The notes under the pieces were generated by a model, which saw nothing but the letters and a program-made list of their open reading frames with translations, was not told where the DNA came from and did no database searches. Both the position numbers and the translations under genes were made by a program. Shown in pieces: positions 19,047 to 31,032 of a DNA stretch of 64,000 bases. Source of the stretch: Trichomonas vaginalis G3. Lineage: Eukaryota; Parabasalia; Trichomonadida; Trichomonadidae. The stretch lies in the NCBI RefSeq assembly GCF_026262505.1, contig NC_067206.1, positions 35,293,896-35,357,895 on the forward strand, read 5' to 3'. Position 1 is the stretch's first letter; the number at the start of each line of letters is the position of its first letter.

Positions 19047-21370
19047 TTATAAAGCTTCATTTACAGGTATTTCATCGTCAGTAAATGAATCCTCATTATC
19101 GTTTGGTTCAACCTGTTTATATAATCCTTTCATTTCTTCTTTCAAAACATAATACCATGTCTGTTTACCATCTATTTTCCTTTGTTTCTTATCACATTTA
19201 TCTTTAATGCTCATTTGAAAATTCTTGTCTTTCATGTCTGATGGTTTGCAGAATAAAGCATTTTTACATGTCATACCTACACACAATTCATCATAATGTG
19301 TATTTATCCATACATCTAAAGGATTTGTTGATAATTCAATTAAATCTTGTTTGGCTTCAGTCATCGGTATGATTCGTACATTAAATGATGAAAGGTCATA
19401 TTGTATAAAATACGTCAGTAAATTATCATAAAATTCCTTTGTGCATGAATTCATCAAATTCTTGAAGTAATCAAATTGACCCTTAAATTTACCATTAACT
19501 CTTAAAACTACATATCTTCTGTCTCCAACTTCAATTTTAACAGGGTAAACGTTATTAGTTACGAAAATGAAGTTTGCAACATTCTGAGCAGTTCTTCTGG
19601 GTTGATTCTTTTCATTAATTCTAATCTCATTATCCGTTATAATTGATTTCAAAGCGTTGAAGTTTGCGAGTCTATCTTCACCTACATTCTTGAGTTCATT
19701 AAGTACAAGAAACATTTTATTCTCAACTACTGAATTGAAATTACCCGTTAGCTCACCTATTTCAGTAATGTTTTTGCATGAATAACCAGCGAGAAGTTCA
19801 GAAATAATGTCAGTGAATCTGTTTTTACCTGTTCCCTGAAGTCCTTTCAAAATAATTGCTGTTTCATTCTTGATTCCAGGATGTTGAATCATTGATGCAA
19901 TCCAGCCGAGAAGGTATTTATACACTTCATCGTTATTATCACAAATGACTTCATGAATGAAATCCATAAACATCTCAATTTTTGAGTAATCTAGTTTTTC
20001 GAGAATGTTGTATTTATAACCTTGAAACGTTGAGAAAACATCAGGAGAATTAGATTTAAAGCAAACACCCTTAACGGTTAATGAAGACAATTGATTTAGT
20101 AGTACATCCCATGCTGTTATTGTTTTACCTTCTTCATTAAATAATTTAATCATTTTAAGTGACTCTTTCATGTTTGATTGAAGAACGAATGATATTTGAT
20201 TCATTATGTCGTGGATATTATAGTCCTTTTGAATGAAATATTTGTTTCCACAATCTACAAAACGGATTACACGTGATAAATCCTCAATTACTTCAGAACT
20301 GTTTTATATTGATGATTTTCAGCCTTGCGTCTAATATCTGTTATCAAAAACGAGTCATCAAGTTTGATATCAAATGTTATTTTTGGCTTACGTAATAAAG
20401 GCAAAACATATTCATCATAATATTCCTTTTGATATAGTTTTAGAATCTTCACCAAAACAAATGGAGAAGTCATTAAATATGCATATCTATCACGTGCTTT
20501 TTCAAAATTACTTTTTGCATTTTCTGTTAAACTGCAGAAGTTATAAACGTTATCGTATGCTTCATTAATTAAATGATTAGGTAACGAATTAATTGCTTGA
20601 AACAGTGTGAATAATGTAACTTCTTTTTCTAAATTCATGTTTCCACCGTCATTATGTACTTCAAAATCACACATGCCATCAACTATGCTTTGAGCTAGTT
20701 TATCGTCAATGTTTACATCTTTGTTTTCATTCATTATACTCTTTATTTCTTCATTCTTTTGTTCAACTCTTACCTTAATATTCAAATCATTTAATATATC
20801 ATTCACTGTTCTGGTTAATGTTGAATCATAACTTCCACGAATGAATGAGTATGTATTGATTGGTTCTGTTGCATTCTTGCGAACTCTTGAATCAGCCATA
20901 ACCACTAAAGAACGCTTTGAATCATCAACAGAAGTCATGATATCAATATCATAATCATTGCAGGAATAACATTTAATCATTCTGTTCGAAACTGCATAGA
21001 AGAAATTAGTGTTGCAATAAATGTGAAGACCTCCCGAAGCGGTTTTAACGATAACATCTTTATCCGAAAGTTTTGATAAAATGTCTTTTCTAACCGTTTC
21101 TTTAAGTTCATCATTGTACGATTTATTGATATCAACATCTATAATCGTTAAATTTGGAATTTTATTTACTAATAAAGCCATACCTGTTTTCCTTCCTCTT
21201 CCTCCATCATGTTTGAGGTAGTTATGTAAATCAATCATGTTTTTACCAATTCTTTCGCTGAGGGTTTTAGTTTCTGCCATAACTAATTCCTCAACTAATT
21301 CCTCAACTAATGGATCAATAACTATTTCATCAGAAACGATATAGTTGCTGTTGTTGTTTGTTGCCGTCAT
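19047..21370 (-). pseudogene. AEP primase / D5-type SF3 helicase locus (Maverick A)
   Basis: The upstream part (20288-21370) has AEP primase-polymerase motifs: TIIDVDIN, SGGLHIY and YDIDIM. The downstream part (19047-20204) is a virus-type SF3/D5 helicase: P-loop LKGLQGTGKNRF, Walker B MFLVLNEL, and an ANFIFVTNN sensor segment. Together they would prime and unwind DNA at a replication origin, as in NCLDV and plasmid-virus primase-helicases. The locus is broken (about one break). Its leader TATATAAATG is the element type. It is enclosed by inverted repeat arrays, unlike any other gene here, suggesting it entered A as a unit. Confidence 0.75.
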
Positions 21371-21424
21371 TTATATAGGAATAAAAAAATAAAAATAATT
21401 TTAAAACTAACCTTATTTTTGGAC

Positions 21425-22166
21425 TACATCATATTTCCATGACTGTTGTCAAAATGTCATGTTGTCTCATTTTTTCAGAAAAGTTAAATAACCGAGTGAC
21501 CGAGTGACCGAGTGACCTCATCAGTTATTCAAAAATAAATAATATGTGCCTTCCTCCTTTCATGACTGTTGTCAAAATGTCATGTTGTCTCATTTTTTCA
21601 GAAAAGTTAAATAACCGAGTGACCGAGTGACCGAGTGACCTCATCAGTTATTCAAAAATAAATAATATGTGCCTTCCTCCTTTCATGACTGTTGTCAAAA
21701 TGTCATGTTGTCTCATTTTTTCAGAAAAGTTAAATAACCGAGTGACCGAGTGACCGAGTGACCTCATCAGTTATTCAAAAATAAATAATATGTGCCTTCC
21801 TCCTTTCATGACTGTTGTCAAAATGTCATGTTGTCTCATTTTTTCAGAAAAGTTAAATAACCGAGTGACCGAGTGACCGAGTGACCTCATCAGTTATTCA
21901 AAAATAAATAATATGTGCCTTCCTCCTTTCATGACTGTTGTCAAAATGTCATGTTGTCTCATTTTTTCAGAAAAGTTAAATAACCGAGTGACCGAGTGAC
22001 CGAGTGACCTCATCAGTTATTCAAAAATAAATAATATGTGCCTTCCTCCTTTCATGACTGTTGTCAAAATGTCATGTTGTCTCATTTTTTCAGAAAAGTT
22101 AAATAACCGAGTGACCGAGTGACCGAGTGACCTCATCAGTTATTCAAAAATAATTAATTATTGAAT
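21425..22166 (-). repeat. Right array: six 123-bp units with octamer iterons
   Basis: Six near-identical 123-bp units, each with three GAGTGACC octamers (complement of GGTCACTC) between GTTAAATAAC and TCATCAGTTATTC, plus a TTTCATGACTGTTGTCAAAATG segment. It lies directly upstream of the primase start. Iteron-like density beside a primase/helicase suggests an origin, but this is inference. Confidence 0.92.
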
Positions 22167-22178
22167 AACCTGAAAACA

Positions 22179-22442
22179 TTAAATTTGGATTGAGTTTAAA
22201 AATTCATCTTTATTAAATTCATCTCTTCCAATCAATTTATTTATTCTATTAAATTCTTTTATTTTTGCTTCACCCAGTTTAAGGATTGAACGATAAGTTT
22301 CTAATTTTTCGATTATTTCTTTATCATTTTCAACCCCACCACATTGCGGCTTCTTTTTATAATAGCATATTTTTGATTTAATTTTGTTTAGTTTCTTTTT
22401 ATATTCATCATCTAGACTCTTGGCTGCTTCGTTGTCACTCAT
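22179..22442 (-). CDS. Small Lys-rich coiled-coil protein (Maverick A)
   Basis: 87 residues, almost wholly helical, with Lys/Glu heptads and a CYYKKKPQCGG turn. The leader TTTCGTAAGAAATGAG is like that of the two terminal genes (9713 and 28658), so these three may be expressed together. Its stop lies just outside the right array. Function unknown. Confidence 0.5.
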   Translation of the reverse strand: MSDNEAAKSLDDEYKKKLNKIKSKICYYKKKPQCGGVENDKEIIEKLETYRSILKLGEAKIKEFNRINKLIGRDEFNKDEFLNSIQI

Positions 22443-22461
22443 TTCTTACGAAATAAAATAA

Positions 22462-23957
22462 TTAAATATTATTTAAATATAATGGAGTAATAAAATAAAT
22501 CGGAATTTCTATTAATTTATTGTTAACCTCTACTAATGCATTGCCGTTAATATATCTAACAAATTCAGCTATTGTGTCAAATCTTCGTCTTCTTTTTGTC
22601 ATTGATTTATCAGTTTTTCCATAATCGAGATGAATCAAAACTTTATCCCCTTGTTTAAAATTCATGAGCCCTGAATTAATTTGTTCACGTTTAACATCAT
22701 TTAACCTTTCCATTTGCTTTCTAATATATTCCCATTCTTTTGAAATATCATTTTTCATTTCCAGCGGTTTCATGTTTATTGTTCTATGCCATGTATTATT
22801 GTAATAATATACTAACTGTTGTATGATGGAGTCATGATTTCCATCCCAGTATATCTGACCGTTAACCCCTAACGCATCTCTAAGAGTTCTCATTACCGCA
22901 TCAACTATTTTATTATGAAACGTATATGGAGAGGATGAAAAGTAAAAATTAATTTGTGGAAAATAATGAGCCATAGCTGCCTGAAATCCTTTATCACAAT
23001 CACCCCTTATATTATCTACTATTTCATGATCTAGTAAGTATTGAATAGCTCTTCGTGTTTCCTGTTCTGTTTTCCCTTTCACTGGAATGCAATATAAATA
23101 TCTAGTGTTAATGTTAATGGCGAATAAATAAGTAACGTTTCCTTTTGAATATTCTAAATGATCGATTTCGTATGAATATGGATATGGTGCAAATGAGGGG
23201 CGACTAAATTTTTCCTTTAACGGTTGAATTTTTGGGTCAATTGGTTTATTTAATATCTTGAAATTCTTTTTAAAATCTTTTTGCTTCTTAAATGTTTGAA
23301 ATGGATATAATAAAGTGAATGATGAAGGATTAACTGAAGGAGGAGGTTTTGGTGTTGCAAGTGGTTTAATTTTATCTGCTTTGATTTTGATTTCATTCCT
23401 CCTTTCATTAATTCTGGATGTATTTTATTCATTTGTTTTAAATATGCTGTATATAAAGGTTTGATATACTTTCCCGCTTCGAGTTTATGTTGAAGGATGA
23501 ATTCCAAAAGTTGATCTTCATTTAAAAGTCGGGCTGAATGTGGTTTAACTAATGAATCATAAATTAAAGCTTGTGTATCATTTATGGTCTGAAGGGCCTG
23601 GGCGTCTTGCATCTTTGGCTTTTGCGGCTTGGGATTATATAATTTATATAATTCATATAATTCATCAATATCTTCTTCTATTAATACTTTATTTTTGAAA
23701 TCTTTCAATTGTTTAAGTTGCGATTTAGTTTTTCCCTTTGCATATTCATTATTTTTAATTTTGTCTTTAATTTCAGAAATTATTTTATCATGATATTTTG
23801 AAATATCATTTTCATAATATGGATAATAATAATCCATATCATCACTCGTTATAGTGTTATCATATTTTTGGAGATATGCTTTTAAATCATTATAAGTAAG
23901 AAAATTTTGATTAAATACTAAATCATCAATTAAATTTTTTAAATTTACATTATCCAT
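22462..23957 (-). pseudogene. rve-type (retroviral-like) integrase locus (Maverick A)
   Basis: The downstream part holds the catalytic-core segments: IRGDCDKGF, FYFSSSPYTFHNKIVDAVMR, and a C-terminal DNA-binding region with NFKQGDKVLIHLDYGK and a strand-rich tail. The upstream part is a helical, Lys-rich N-terminal domain. Polinton integrases insert the element with a 6-bp duplication, in agreement with CCGAAT around A. The locus is broken (about two breaks). It lies between the array module and PolB. Confidence 0.75.
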
Positions 23958-24088
23958 TTATATAAAAATAAAATAAATGTTTAAGGGGTGCCCACCTCTT
24001 TGATCAAGAATCAAAACCATCATTAACGGTTCCTTTTGTCTCATTTGTGAATCCCATTTTTTTTAAAAAAATAAAATTTCAAATTGTA

Positions 24089-27000
24089 TTAAATAAATGG
24101 CATACAACATCCATTTTCACAACATACAGCCTTAGTGTGTGCTCCTGTTAATGAGGTCTTACTGATTGTTAAGCGAGTCATTGACCCGTTTTTAAGTTGT
24201 AAATTAATATTCCGACCATCAAATATCACTTTATCATTTATTATGTCCAAATAATTTTTAGGTGTTAATTGTTTATTTTGTCGTAAACTAACACCTTTCA
24301 TTTTTTGTGCAATCTTTTTAAAATCACTTCCATCAATTGAACCGTTGAATGATGTATAACACTTGGGGCATAAAGCAACCATGTTATCACCTTGTTTCTC
24401 AATTGCTAAACCCAATAACTTCTTCTCATGTGCTTTTTCTTCAACTTTATTCTTTAATTTAGGTTTAAATTTCTCATCAAAACAGAAGAAATCAAATGGT
24501 GCGAATTTGAAAATGTTTTTATCATAAAATTGTTTATCGGTAACAATTGCTTGAAATGTTTGAGTGTTAGGAAGACTTGGATCGCCAGCGATTGCCCAAT
24601 AAGATGAATCAGTATCACCTTCAATGAAATGAAAACGATTAACATCATGCATTTATACATAAAATCATAAATGAAAACCAAATACCAGTATTTAGCATTA
24701 TCTAAAGTAAAGAATGCCTCTTGTAAACATGTTTCACATCTATAAAATCTATCTTTGAGCATCACTTGATATGTATCCTCACCTATTTCTCTTATGTTTT
24801 TAAACTTATTTGACATACATGCAATGCGTGCCTTCTGTGCATTCATTATTTTAGTCTTTGCGTAATTTTGTGTATTCATTGCATCGTAACCATATGATCC
24901 ATTAAGTGAAATCTTGCAAAATAAACTTTTTCCTTTATTTCCTTCTAATTCAGCCTTTTGTCTTTCGTTCATAAATTTGTTCGCAAATTCATTAAAACAA
25001 GTGTTTTTAGTAAATGTTAAAATTGATTGAATATCATCAATGATAAAATGAAATCTGTCTATTAGATACCAAAGATAATAAGAAGAAAATGGTTGATATT
25101 GGTTGTGTGTTGATGCTAACTGAGTTAATTTTCTCTGTTTCTGGTCAACTGGTAGATTGTTTGATTTCATGTAATTATACATAAAACTGCCAATTGTTTT
25201 TTCATCTGTGATAATATCTAAGTTTCTTATTATCGGTAAAAAGTTTATGTAATCATTAATGTATTTTTCATCAATGTGACCCTTTACTTCAGCCACGAAT
25301 AAAGTATTTTTCTTTCTAATAATTCCCAATGCTTTTGCTTTCTTTGTTGCTGTATCACAAATGATAACACCATTCAATCTTCCCGGCATATACATTTTAT
25401 GGTCAGTATATTGAATGAAATCATGAGGATTAGATGAAAATGATGAAGGATATAATGAATTAAAATCAACACCAACGAAATGAGTCATAATGTTGGTGGT
25501 GTCCTCATTTGATACAGTTTTAGTTTCTGGATTATATGAAAGTTTATTAATGTGCGTGATTCCTTTAAGATTTACTCTATGTTGAACATTTGATAGACCA
25601 CCAGTAATTCCATTACGGAGAATGTGATAAGCTTCAACTGAATCTAAAGTCATTGGTAAATTATTTTTTAATGCATAATTTCTTAAATTGATTCTTAAAC
25701 GTTGAACATCTTCATCTTTATTTGATTTTACGACATTGCAATAACAACACATTAACTGACAATTTTCTTTGGTATGTGGTTTTTCATTATCGATTCTATC
25801 CAATGTTGGTTTATTTGCATATGTAAACGCTTTACCACACATTTTGCATTTAGATGAAAGGATTAAATCGTGATAGTATTGAAAATCATCCATTGAAACA
25901 TTATTTTTAGTATCCTTTCTGCTTTTTCATCTTGTTTCTTATATGATTCAATTTTATATTTCCAATACTTTTTCGTTAATTCAAAACTTGATTCTATCTC
26001 TTCCTCAGGATATTTTTCATTAGATTAAAGTCTTTATATGCTAAAGCGTAACGAATCATTGAAGCATTCGATGATAAAGAAAGATTATGAAGCATATCAA
26101 TTTTATAAACAAATGTTTCTTCAATAATTTTATCAATTGGGTCAATCATAATTTCAACATCTTTATTGCAATAATGAATAAAATATTCTAATCTATTCTT
26201 AAAATTTTTAGCATCATTGAGATATATTTGATAATCACTATCTGATATAGTTTCTTGAGTTAATGCTGAATAAAATGAATCTTTCGTGAATGGTTCCACT
26301 TTATATAATTCTTCTTCGTAATTCTCCCATGTGATGAATTGATAAGGGAAAAAGGATTTAACACGTGATTTATTGTTTCCGAAATCTTGAGTGAATTGGT
26401 CCAATGTTCCACCCGCTATATAATTTCTGATGTCAATAAATCTCAATTCATATGGAACGTTTGTTTTCTTTACAATGACTTGCTTAAATTGAGAAGAAGA
26501 ACCCAGCATTGATTTTATTTTCCATTTTGCAGTGTTTAAATCACGAAGAATTAAATTTAAATCAAACTTTCCCGAATTAAAACCTATGATATTCACTTTA
26601 TTAGATTCCTCATCTAGAAGTTCTTTAAATGCTTCCTTCTGTTTTTCATTTAATGTATGGGACAACAATAATTCATTGTATTGACTCATATTTGATTTAG
26701 CAACTAATGAACAGGTTGAAAATAAAAACTCAATCCAATCAGAAATAAAAGAATCACTTGAAGTTAAGCAAAAATTCCTCGTATATGTTTTATCATTTAA
26801 TTTAACCGTTGATGATACCATGAATGGTTTTAAGTAAGCGTTCAAAGTTGCACACTCAGAAAGTTGTAATTCTTCTTTAGTCTCTAATGTTTCAAAGTCA
26901 AAAGTGATATAATATCTTGTCGGTTTATAATATTTCTGCAAATTGTGAGCTAATAACCACTGATATATCTTCTGTTTCGTAATATGTGGTGCATATGGTT

Positions 27001-27532
27001 GCTGGGTCTTTTGCAATTGAACGTCTTGAATTAATCTTCCATTATTTTCTTTACATTTCTCACAATGCTTTAAAAATCTTCTTTGGTTTTTCCTTTCTGG
27101 ATCATCACGGATAGAATAAACTTTTTCTTTACAATATGGACAAACTTTATAGCCGGTGAGTGCTTCAACGTCTGTTATTCTGTCAGCGTGAAGTTTTCCA
27201 CATGGACTCTGTGTTAATAAAATATTTACTGTTTCAAATTCTGGATCTATCATTATTGATTCCACTAATGGAAAGTCTACCTTATTTATGTCCACATCTT
27301 CTGGTTGAGGATCACAATAATAGAAATCAATATTAACATTTAACATTCTCGCTAATCTCTCACTTTCTGATGAAATGTCAAACCCGTCATATGCATCTAT
27401 TGCTTCATTTAAATAGCTTCTACGAGTTTTAGGATTAGCACCATCTGGAATGTTATAGAAGCGTTTAAATAACCTTCTACCTTCTGCTCTAATTTGATTA
27501 TCATTCATTTTAGCTGTTCCGTTTTTGTTCAT
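24089..27532 (-). pseudogene. polB: Protein-primed-type family B DNA polymerase locus with HNH segment (Maverick A)
   Basis: In order of transcription: an N-terminal zinc-ribbon-like part (CPYC and CEKC pairs), exonuclease motifs FDFETL, NSGKFDLNLI and YCNKDVEIM, a CKMCG...LDRIDNEKPHTKENC...CCYCN segment with HNH-endonuclease spacing, then polymerase motif A (DFNSLYPS), motif B (KISLNGSYGY), motif C (GDTDSSYW) and a C-terminal cysteine-rich end. The replicative polymerase of a Polinton copies the element end to end from a terminal protein. The locus is broken (about three breaks). Leader TCTTACATAAATG is shared with 63070 in E. Confidence 0.85.
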
Positions 27533-27571
27533 TTATGTAAGAATAAAAAATTAAAAAATAAAGTTTATTTA

Positions 27572-28658
27572 TTAAAGTCCATAAAATGAATTAAGAATAC
27601 ATAAATTTTTATCATCTGCGACGTGACCAATACATTTTAATTTACTCAAGAATGCATACCCTGATACATTAAATCTAATTCCTGTCTTATTTAATTTCAC
27701 AACTTTGAAAAGGAATGTATGAATAGCTATAAAATGATGAGAAGACGTTTTATGGGTTGTTTCCATTTTTTCTGAAATAAATGAATAAATATAATGCTTA
27801 TACGTTTTCATATCTTTTATGTTCTTAATAACGAATGGTATAGACCTTTCAACTTCATCTTCCTTCGGTGCTGTTCTTTCATATGAAACATTATTGGTAT
27901 CTTCAATAATGAAACCACAATCACACAAAATTTTATAGGTTCCAATGGTTTCTTTTGATATTTTATCTAATAAATCAAAAACTTTATCAACACCTGTGCA
28001 TTTATTTAAATAATAATTTGTGTAAATATCATGATCTTCTTTCTTAATTGTATTAGTTGCATATGTCACGTTTTTAAGCTTTTTTGAATTTCAGAATCTA
28101 AAGGTGGTGAAAGTAATATACAAGGGTATTCTTCATTATCAATAAATTGTAACTTATGTTTATGAATAAATTTAGTTCCTTCTTCTGAAAGTGTTTCATC
28201 TATTTCACCATCTAATAAATTTTGTGTTGATTCTAAGACATAATTTTTATATCTTTCTTCATGAGATTTCTGAACTTTTGATTCTGAAGCTGGGATATTC
28301 ATTAAACCCTCTACTTCATTTTCAACTTCTCTTAATTCCTTAATTTTTTCATCTATTTCATCTCTTATTTTTTCCAGTCTTTCAATTTCATCATATTCAT
28401 CATCTTTAATCCGTTCTTCATAATATTCAGGGAAAACATCAGGTTCTTTAGGTTTTTCTTTTAGATGTGGGATATAAGAAATTTATAACATCATTTTATT
28501 CATTTTTCCATCATAATCAAATCATTTAAAAACTCCGCGAATTTTTTACAATTTCTTAAATAATATCTATCAACTTCATAACCCGCCTCCTCTAATATAT
28601 CCTTTATTTCCTCATTTGTGAATCCTGAATTTTTCACATCGTTAGTTGTGACACTCAT
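27572..28658 (-). pseudogene. PolB-associated gene at the element end (Maverick A)
   Basis: The locus lies directly before PolB on the same strand and is homologous to 61854-62991 of E. Segments include MSVTTNDVKN at the start, a charged coiled-coil middle, MNIPASESKVQKSHEERYKN, NYYLNKCTGVDKVFDLLD and CDCGFIIEDT. The start is inside the terminal repeat. Being the terminal gene beside a protein-primed polymerase, it is a candidate for the terminal protein or a replication partner, but there is no motif proof. The locus is broken (about three breaks). Confidence 0.55.
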
Positions 28659-29084
28659 TTCTTACGAATTAAAAAAAAATAAATTATTCAAAAAATGTAA
28701 GAAATTTATTTTTCTCGTTTATGAGGTCTTTGATTATGACTCCATTGATTTCATTCATGATTTAAACAATGTTTAATTAATCGCGGAATATCTGACATCA
28801 TCTATATATATATATAGCTTCTTTTATAAAAGATAAAATAAATTATTTTAAAATTAATGTTAATTTTTTTTAATGATTTATTTCATTATGTTTGGGCTGA
28901 GTGTAAATGTCTTACAATTTTGAACATTTTTTAAATCTTGATTTATTCAAAAACGTAAGAATAAAAACCGTAAGAATCATACATTTTTTACTTCATATGT
29001 TAAAAAAATGATACAAAATCGCTCGATATTGTATGAATTCTTACGTTTACAAGAAAAGTCACACAACCCGTCATATACACTACT
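28647..29084 (-). repeat. Right terminal inverted repeat of Maverick A
   Basis: Mirror of 9288-9725, nearly identical, ending ATATACACTACT before the CCGAAT target duplication. Confidence 0.92.
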
Positions 29085-29090
29085 CCGAAT

Positions 29091-29293
29091 ACGTTTCACA
29101 GCGAGAAAAAAATAAAACTGTACACTGATTTTAATTTTCATTTCCAGTCACTTTACTTATTATTTTTTCTTTTTTTCATTTTAATTATAAATTATTTAAT
29201 ATTACGTTTATTTACGTTACCATTTTCTTTATTCTTTTGAATTCCATACTAGACACTTATAGAATATTTTGATTGTTAACGTACTTCATTAGA
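29091..29293. other. Rest of D's left arm and leader of its transposase
   Basis: The first 25 bp continue the ~121-bp array interrupted by A. The rest is an AT-rich leader ending in an Inr (TCATTAGA) directly before the transposase ATG at 29294. Confidence 0.7.
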
Positions 29294-29732
29294 ATGAATC
29301 CTTACAAAGGGTATGTCGATCGAATTTACCTAATTGGTATTTCCAATCAGATTGAAGAAGGTAAAATGACATGGGAAGAAGCTTGCACCCATGTTCCCAT
29401 CGCCCCAACCCTTCAATCAAATGATTTCAAATATTTAGATGTTTCAAAATCTTTTTTACAAAATCAATTTAGCTTACAGAATATCCCATTGTCTAAAGGC
29501 AAGAAAGGTTGTAGGGTCAATCCCTACGACCAAATCAAAGCTCTTGCTTTGATACATGACCACTGAGCCTTTCCCTGTGGTCAAACAAAACAATGGAAAC
29601 GTTTGAAATTACAACAAATTGATGTATCTTATAGAGAAGTACGCAGATACTTCAAAGAAAATCATTTCACCAAGACGCGATTAGAGCATGCTGGGCCAGA
29701 AACAGCAGTAAGATATTGGGCGCTTTCACCCA
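29294..29732 (+). pseudogene. rve-type transposase of D, N-terminal part
   Basis: The start at 29294 is preceded by a trichomonad Inr (TCATTAGAATG). The first 90 residues open MNPYKGYVDRIYLIGI, with a GKMTWEEAC helix. Past an in-frame TGA (29564-29566) the same frame carries a further helix-turn-helix-like stretch (QIDVSYREVRRYF). It stops where Maverick B is inserted (target ATCTTA). The matching catalytic half lies on the other side of B at 51911-52439. The gene is decayed. Confidence 0.65.
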
Positions 29733-29917
29733 ATCTTAGTTAGTATCCCTATCTTGGGTACGGCGGCACTGCGTTCCACCTTACCCAAGATAACGGTTTG
29801 ACACTTTACAAAACCGTTAACGTATATTTTACAACACAAACGACAACATTAACTTAACCTTAAATATTTACAAAGCCGCCAACCACTTCACCTCACTAAT
29901 GTAAAAAATAAACGTTC

Positions 29918-30238
29918 TCACTTACAAAAGTATTGCAACTCCTCCCATTGCTGTGCTTCACATAACAGCTCATAATCTTCTGACTCACTTTCTTCTTCAT
30001 ATAGGTCAAAGTCACTGTCAAAATAAATGTTAGTAAGTTTTGACAAAGCTAATGAAACACGTTTACCGTTTGTATCTATTGCTTTTATATATCTCCCATT
30101 ATGTTTGTTGTCATAAACGCTCAAACTAACTTTACCCTTTCTCCCTCGTATCTGATAGAATGTATTTTCACGAGGAACGAAGAACAAATTCTTGAACTCA
30201 TGACCGTTGTAGTTTGTTATCTCAATAGTTTTCGTCAT
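29918..30238 (-). CDS. Terminal-repeat gene, copy 1 (Maverick B)
   Basis: This 106-residue protein is identical as read to the one at 51404-51724. It has a strand-rich first half (FKNLFFVPRENTFYQIRGRKGKVSLSV would span residues ~16-42) and a very acidic C-terminus (EEESESEDYELL). Its fold could be a small beta barrel with an acidic tail, like a nucleic-acid mimic or histone-interacting tail; that is speculation. Both copies point toward the element ends. Leader TTTTATATAAATG is the element type. Confidence 0.65.
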   Translation of the reverse strand: MTKTIEITNYNGHEFKNLFFVPRENTFYQIRGRKGKVSLSVYDNKHNGRYIKAIDTNGKRVSLALSKLTNIYFDSDFDLYEEESESEDYELLCEAQQWEELQYFCK

Positions 30239-30329
30239 TTATATAAAAATAAAATAAAAAATAAACTTAAAAATTAATGATATCACCACTCCCACACGTA
30301 TGAAAACATAGCACAAAAATAAATTTAGG

Positions 30330-30378
30330 TGAAGTGGTGAGATCTCACCTCTTTTTTCACCTGTTTTTTCACCTTGTT
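30330..30378. repeat. GGTGA/TCACC palindrome block (left repeat of B)
   Basis: Core GGTGAGATCTCACC (30336-30349) with flanking AGGTGAAG and TTTTTTCACC half-sites. Confidence 0.85.
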
Positions 30379-30382
30379 GAAT

Positions 30383-30909
30383 TCATTGCTTTATAACTCT
30401 CTTCCTTGGTTTCTTTTTAGTTGCTTTCTTCACGTCTGTCTCCAACTTGACTGGCTTTCTTCTTCGGCCGTAATGATACCAGTTACTTCCACCAGTCAAT
30501 GGGTCAAATGGTCGTTCATAAGGGTTTCCATACATTCCATAGGGACCATACGGAAGAACTACTGGTGGAGAAGAAACATTTTCTTTAGTTCCATCGAATC
30601 TATTTAAATGCATTGTTTCACCTTTCATCTGGTCATTAAAGTCTTTTGCGTGTTTTGCAAACTCATCGTCCTTTCCTAAAGCATTTTCTGACTCAGTCGC
30701 AACCAAATTGGATGCTTTATTTATGAGCCCTATTTTATTTAATCTTAACTTCTTTGCAACCCAGCCTCCAATCTTCCTTTATTTGCATCTAATGTCTTCG
30801 AAACCCTTCCTCCACTCATTTTATTTACTGCGTCATAAGCTCCAAGTGCTTTTGCTCCAAATGCTAATGCTTTTGTTCCCATTGCGCCTAAAGCTGCCCA
30901 AGCTACCAT
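30383..30909 (-). pseudogene. pVI-like / minor virion protein locus (Maverick B)
   Basis: The start is hydrophobic and Ala/Gly-rich (MVAWAALGAMGTKALAFGAK), like the membrane-active segments of Polinton minor capsid proteins. The later part has a Tyr/Pro/Gly region (PYGPYGMYGNPYERPF) and ends in a strongly basic tail (KKATKKKPRKRVIK) that could touch DNA. The locus is broken (about one break). Its stop falls inside the terminal repeat. Role inferred from composition and place. Confidence 0.45.
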
Positions 30910-30998
30910 TTACACCATATTAAAATCATCTCTCTTCAATATTATCTCATAAAAGTTCTCGTTACTGGTGAAAGTCAATGAAACATAAACATTCTCAC

Positions 30999-31024
30999 GG
31001 GCTTCGCCCTCACCGCTTTGCGGT
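30999..31024 (-). repeat. Double mini-hairpin, copy iv
   Basis: On the minus strand: ACCGC-AAA-GCGGT, a GA linker, then GGGC-GAA-GCCC. It belongs to a covarying family in B (also 33960, 45122 and 47231, with a partial one at 48617). Confidence 0.8.
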
Positions 31025-31032
31025 CTATTAAC

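Larger units (their letters stand above)
9288..29084. mobile_element. Maverick/Polinton A (19.8 kb)
   Basis: It starts AGTAGTGTATATGAC and ends with the reverse complement, has ~437-bp terminal inverted repeats that are almost identical, and is flanked by the 6-bp target duplication CCGAAT (9282-9287 and 29085-29090). Parts from left to right: unknown early gene, coiled-coil gene, two convergent pVI-like peptides, capsid, packaging ATPase, virion candidates, fibre, a primase/helicase module between inverted arrays, integrase, PolB, and a PolB-associated gene. Terminal-repeat identity says young, yet the coding parts are broken, with roughly ten breaks in all. It looks structurally whole but inactive. 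Confidence 0.93.
29739..30405 (+). repeat. Left terminal inverted repeat of Maverick B
   Basis: Complementary to 51249-51904. It contains a full gene (29918-30238) and a GGTGA/TCACC palindrome block. The two arms differ mainly by one extra CACCTGTTTTTT-like unit here. Confidence 0.92.

Noticed and set aside
21425-22166. CRISPR array
   Set aside because: Whole 123-bp units are repeated without unique spacers, and the setting is eukaryotic.
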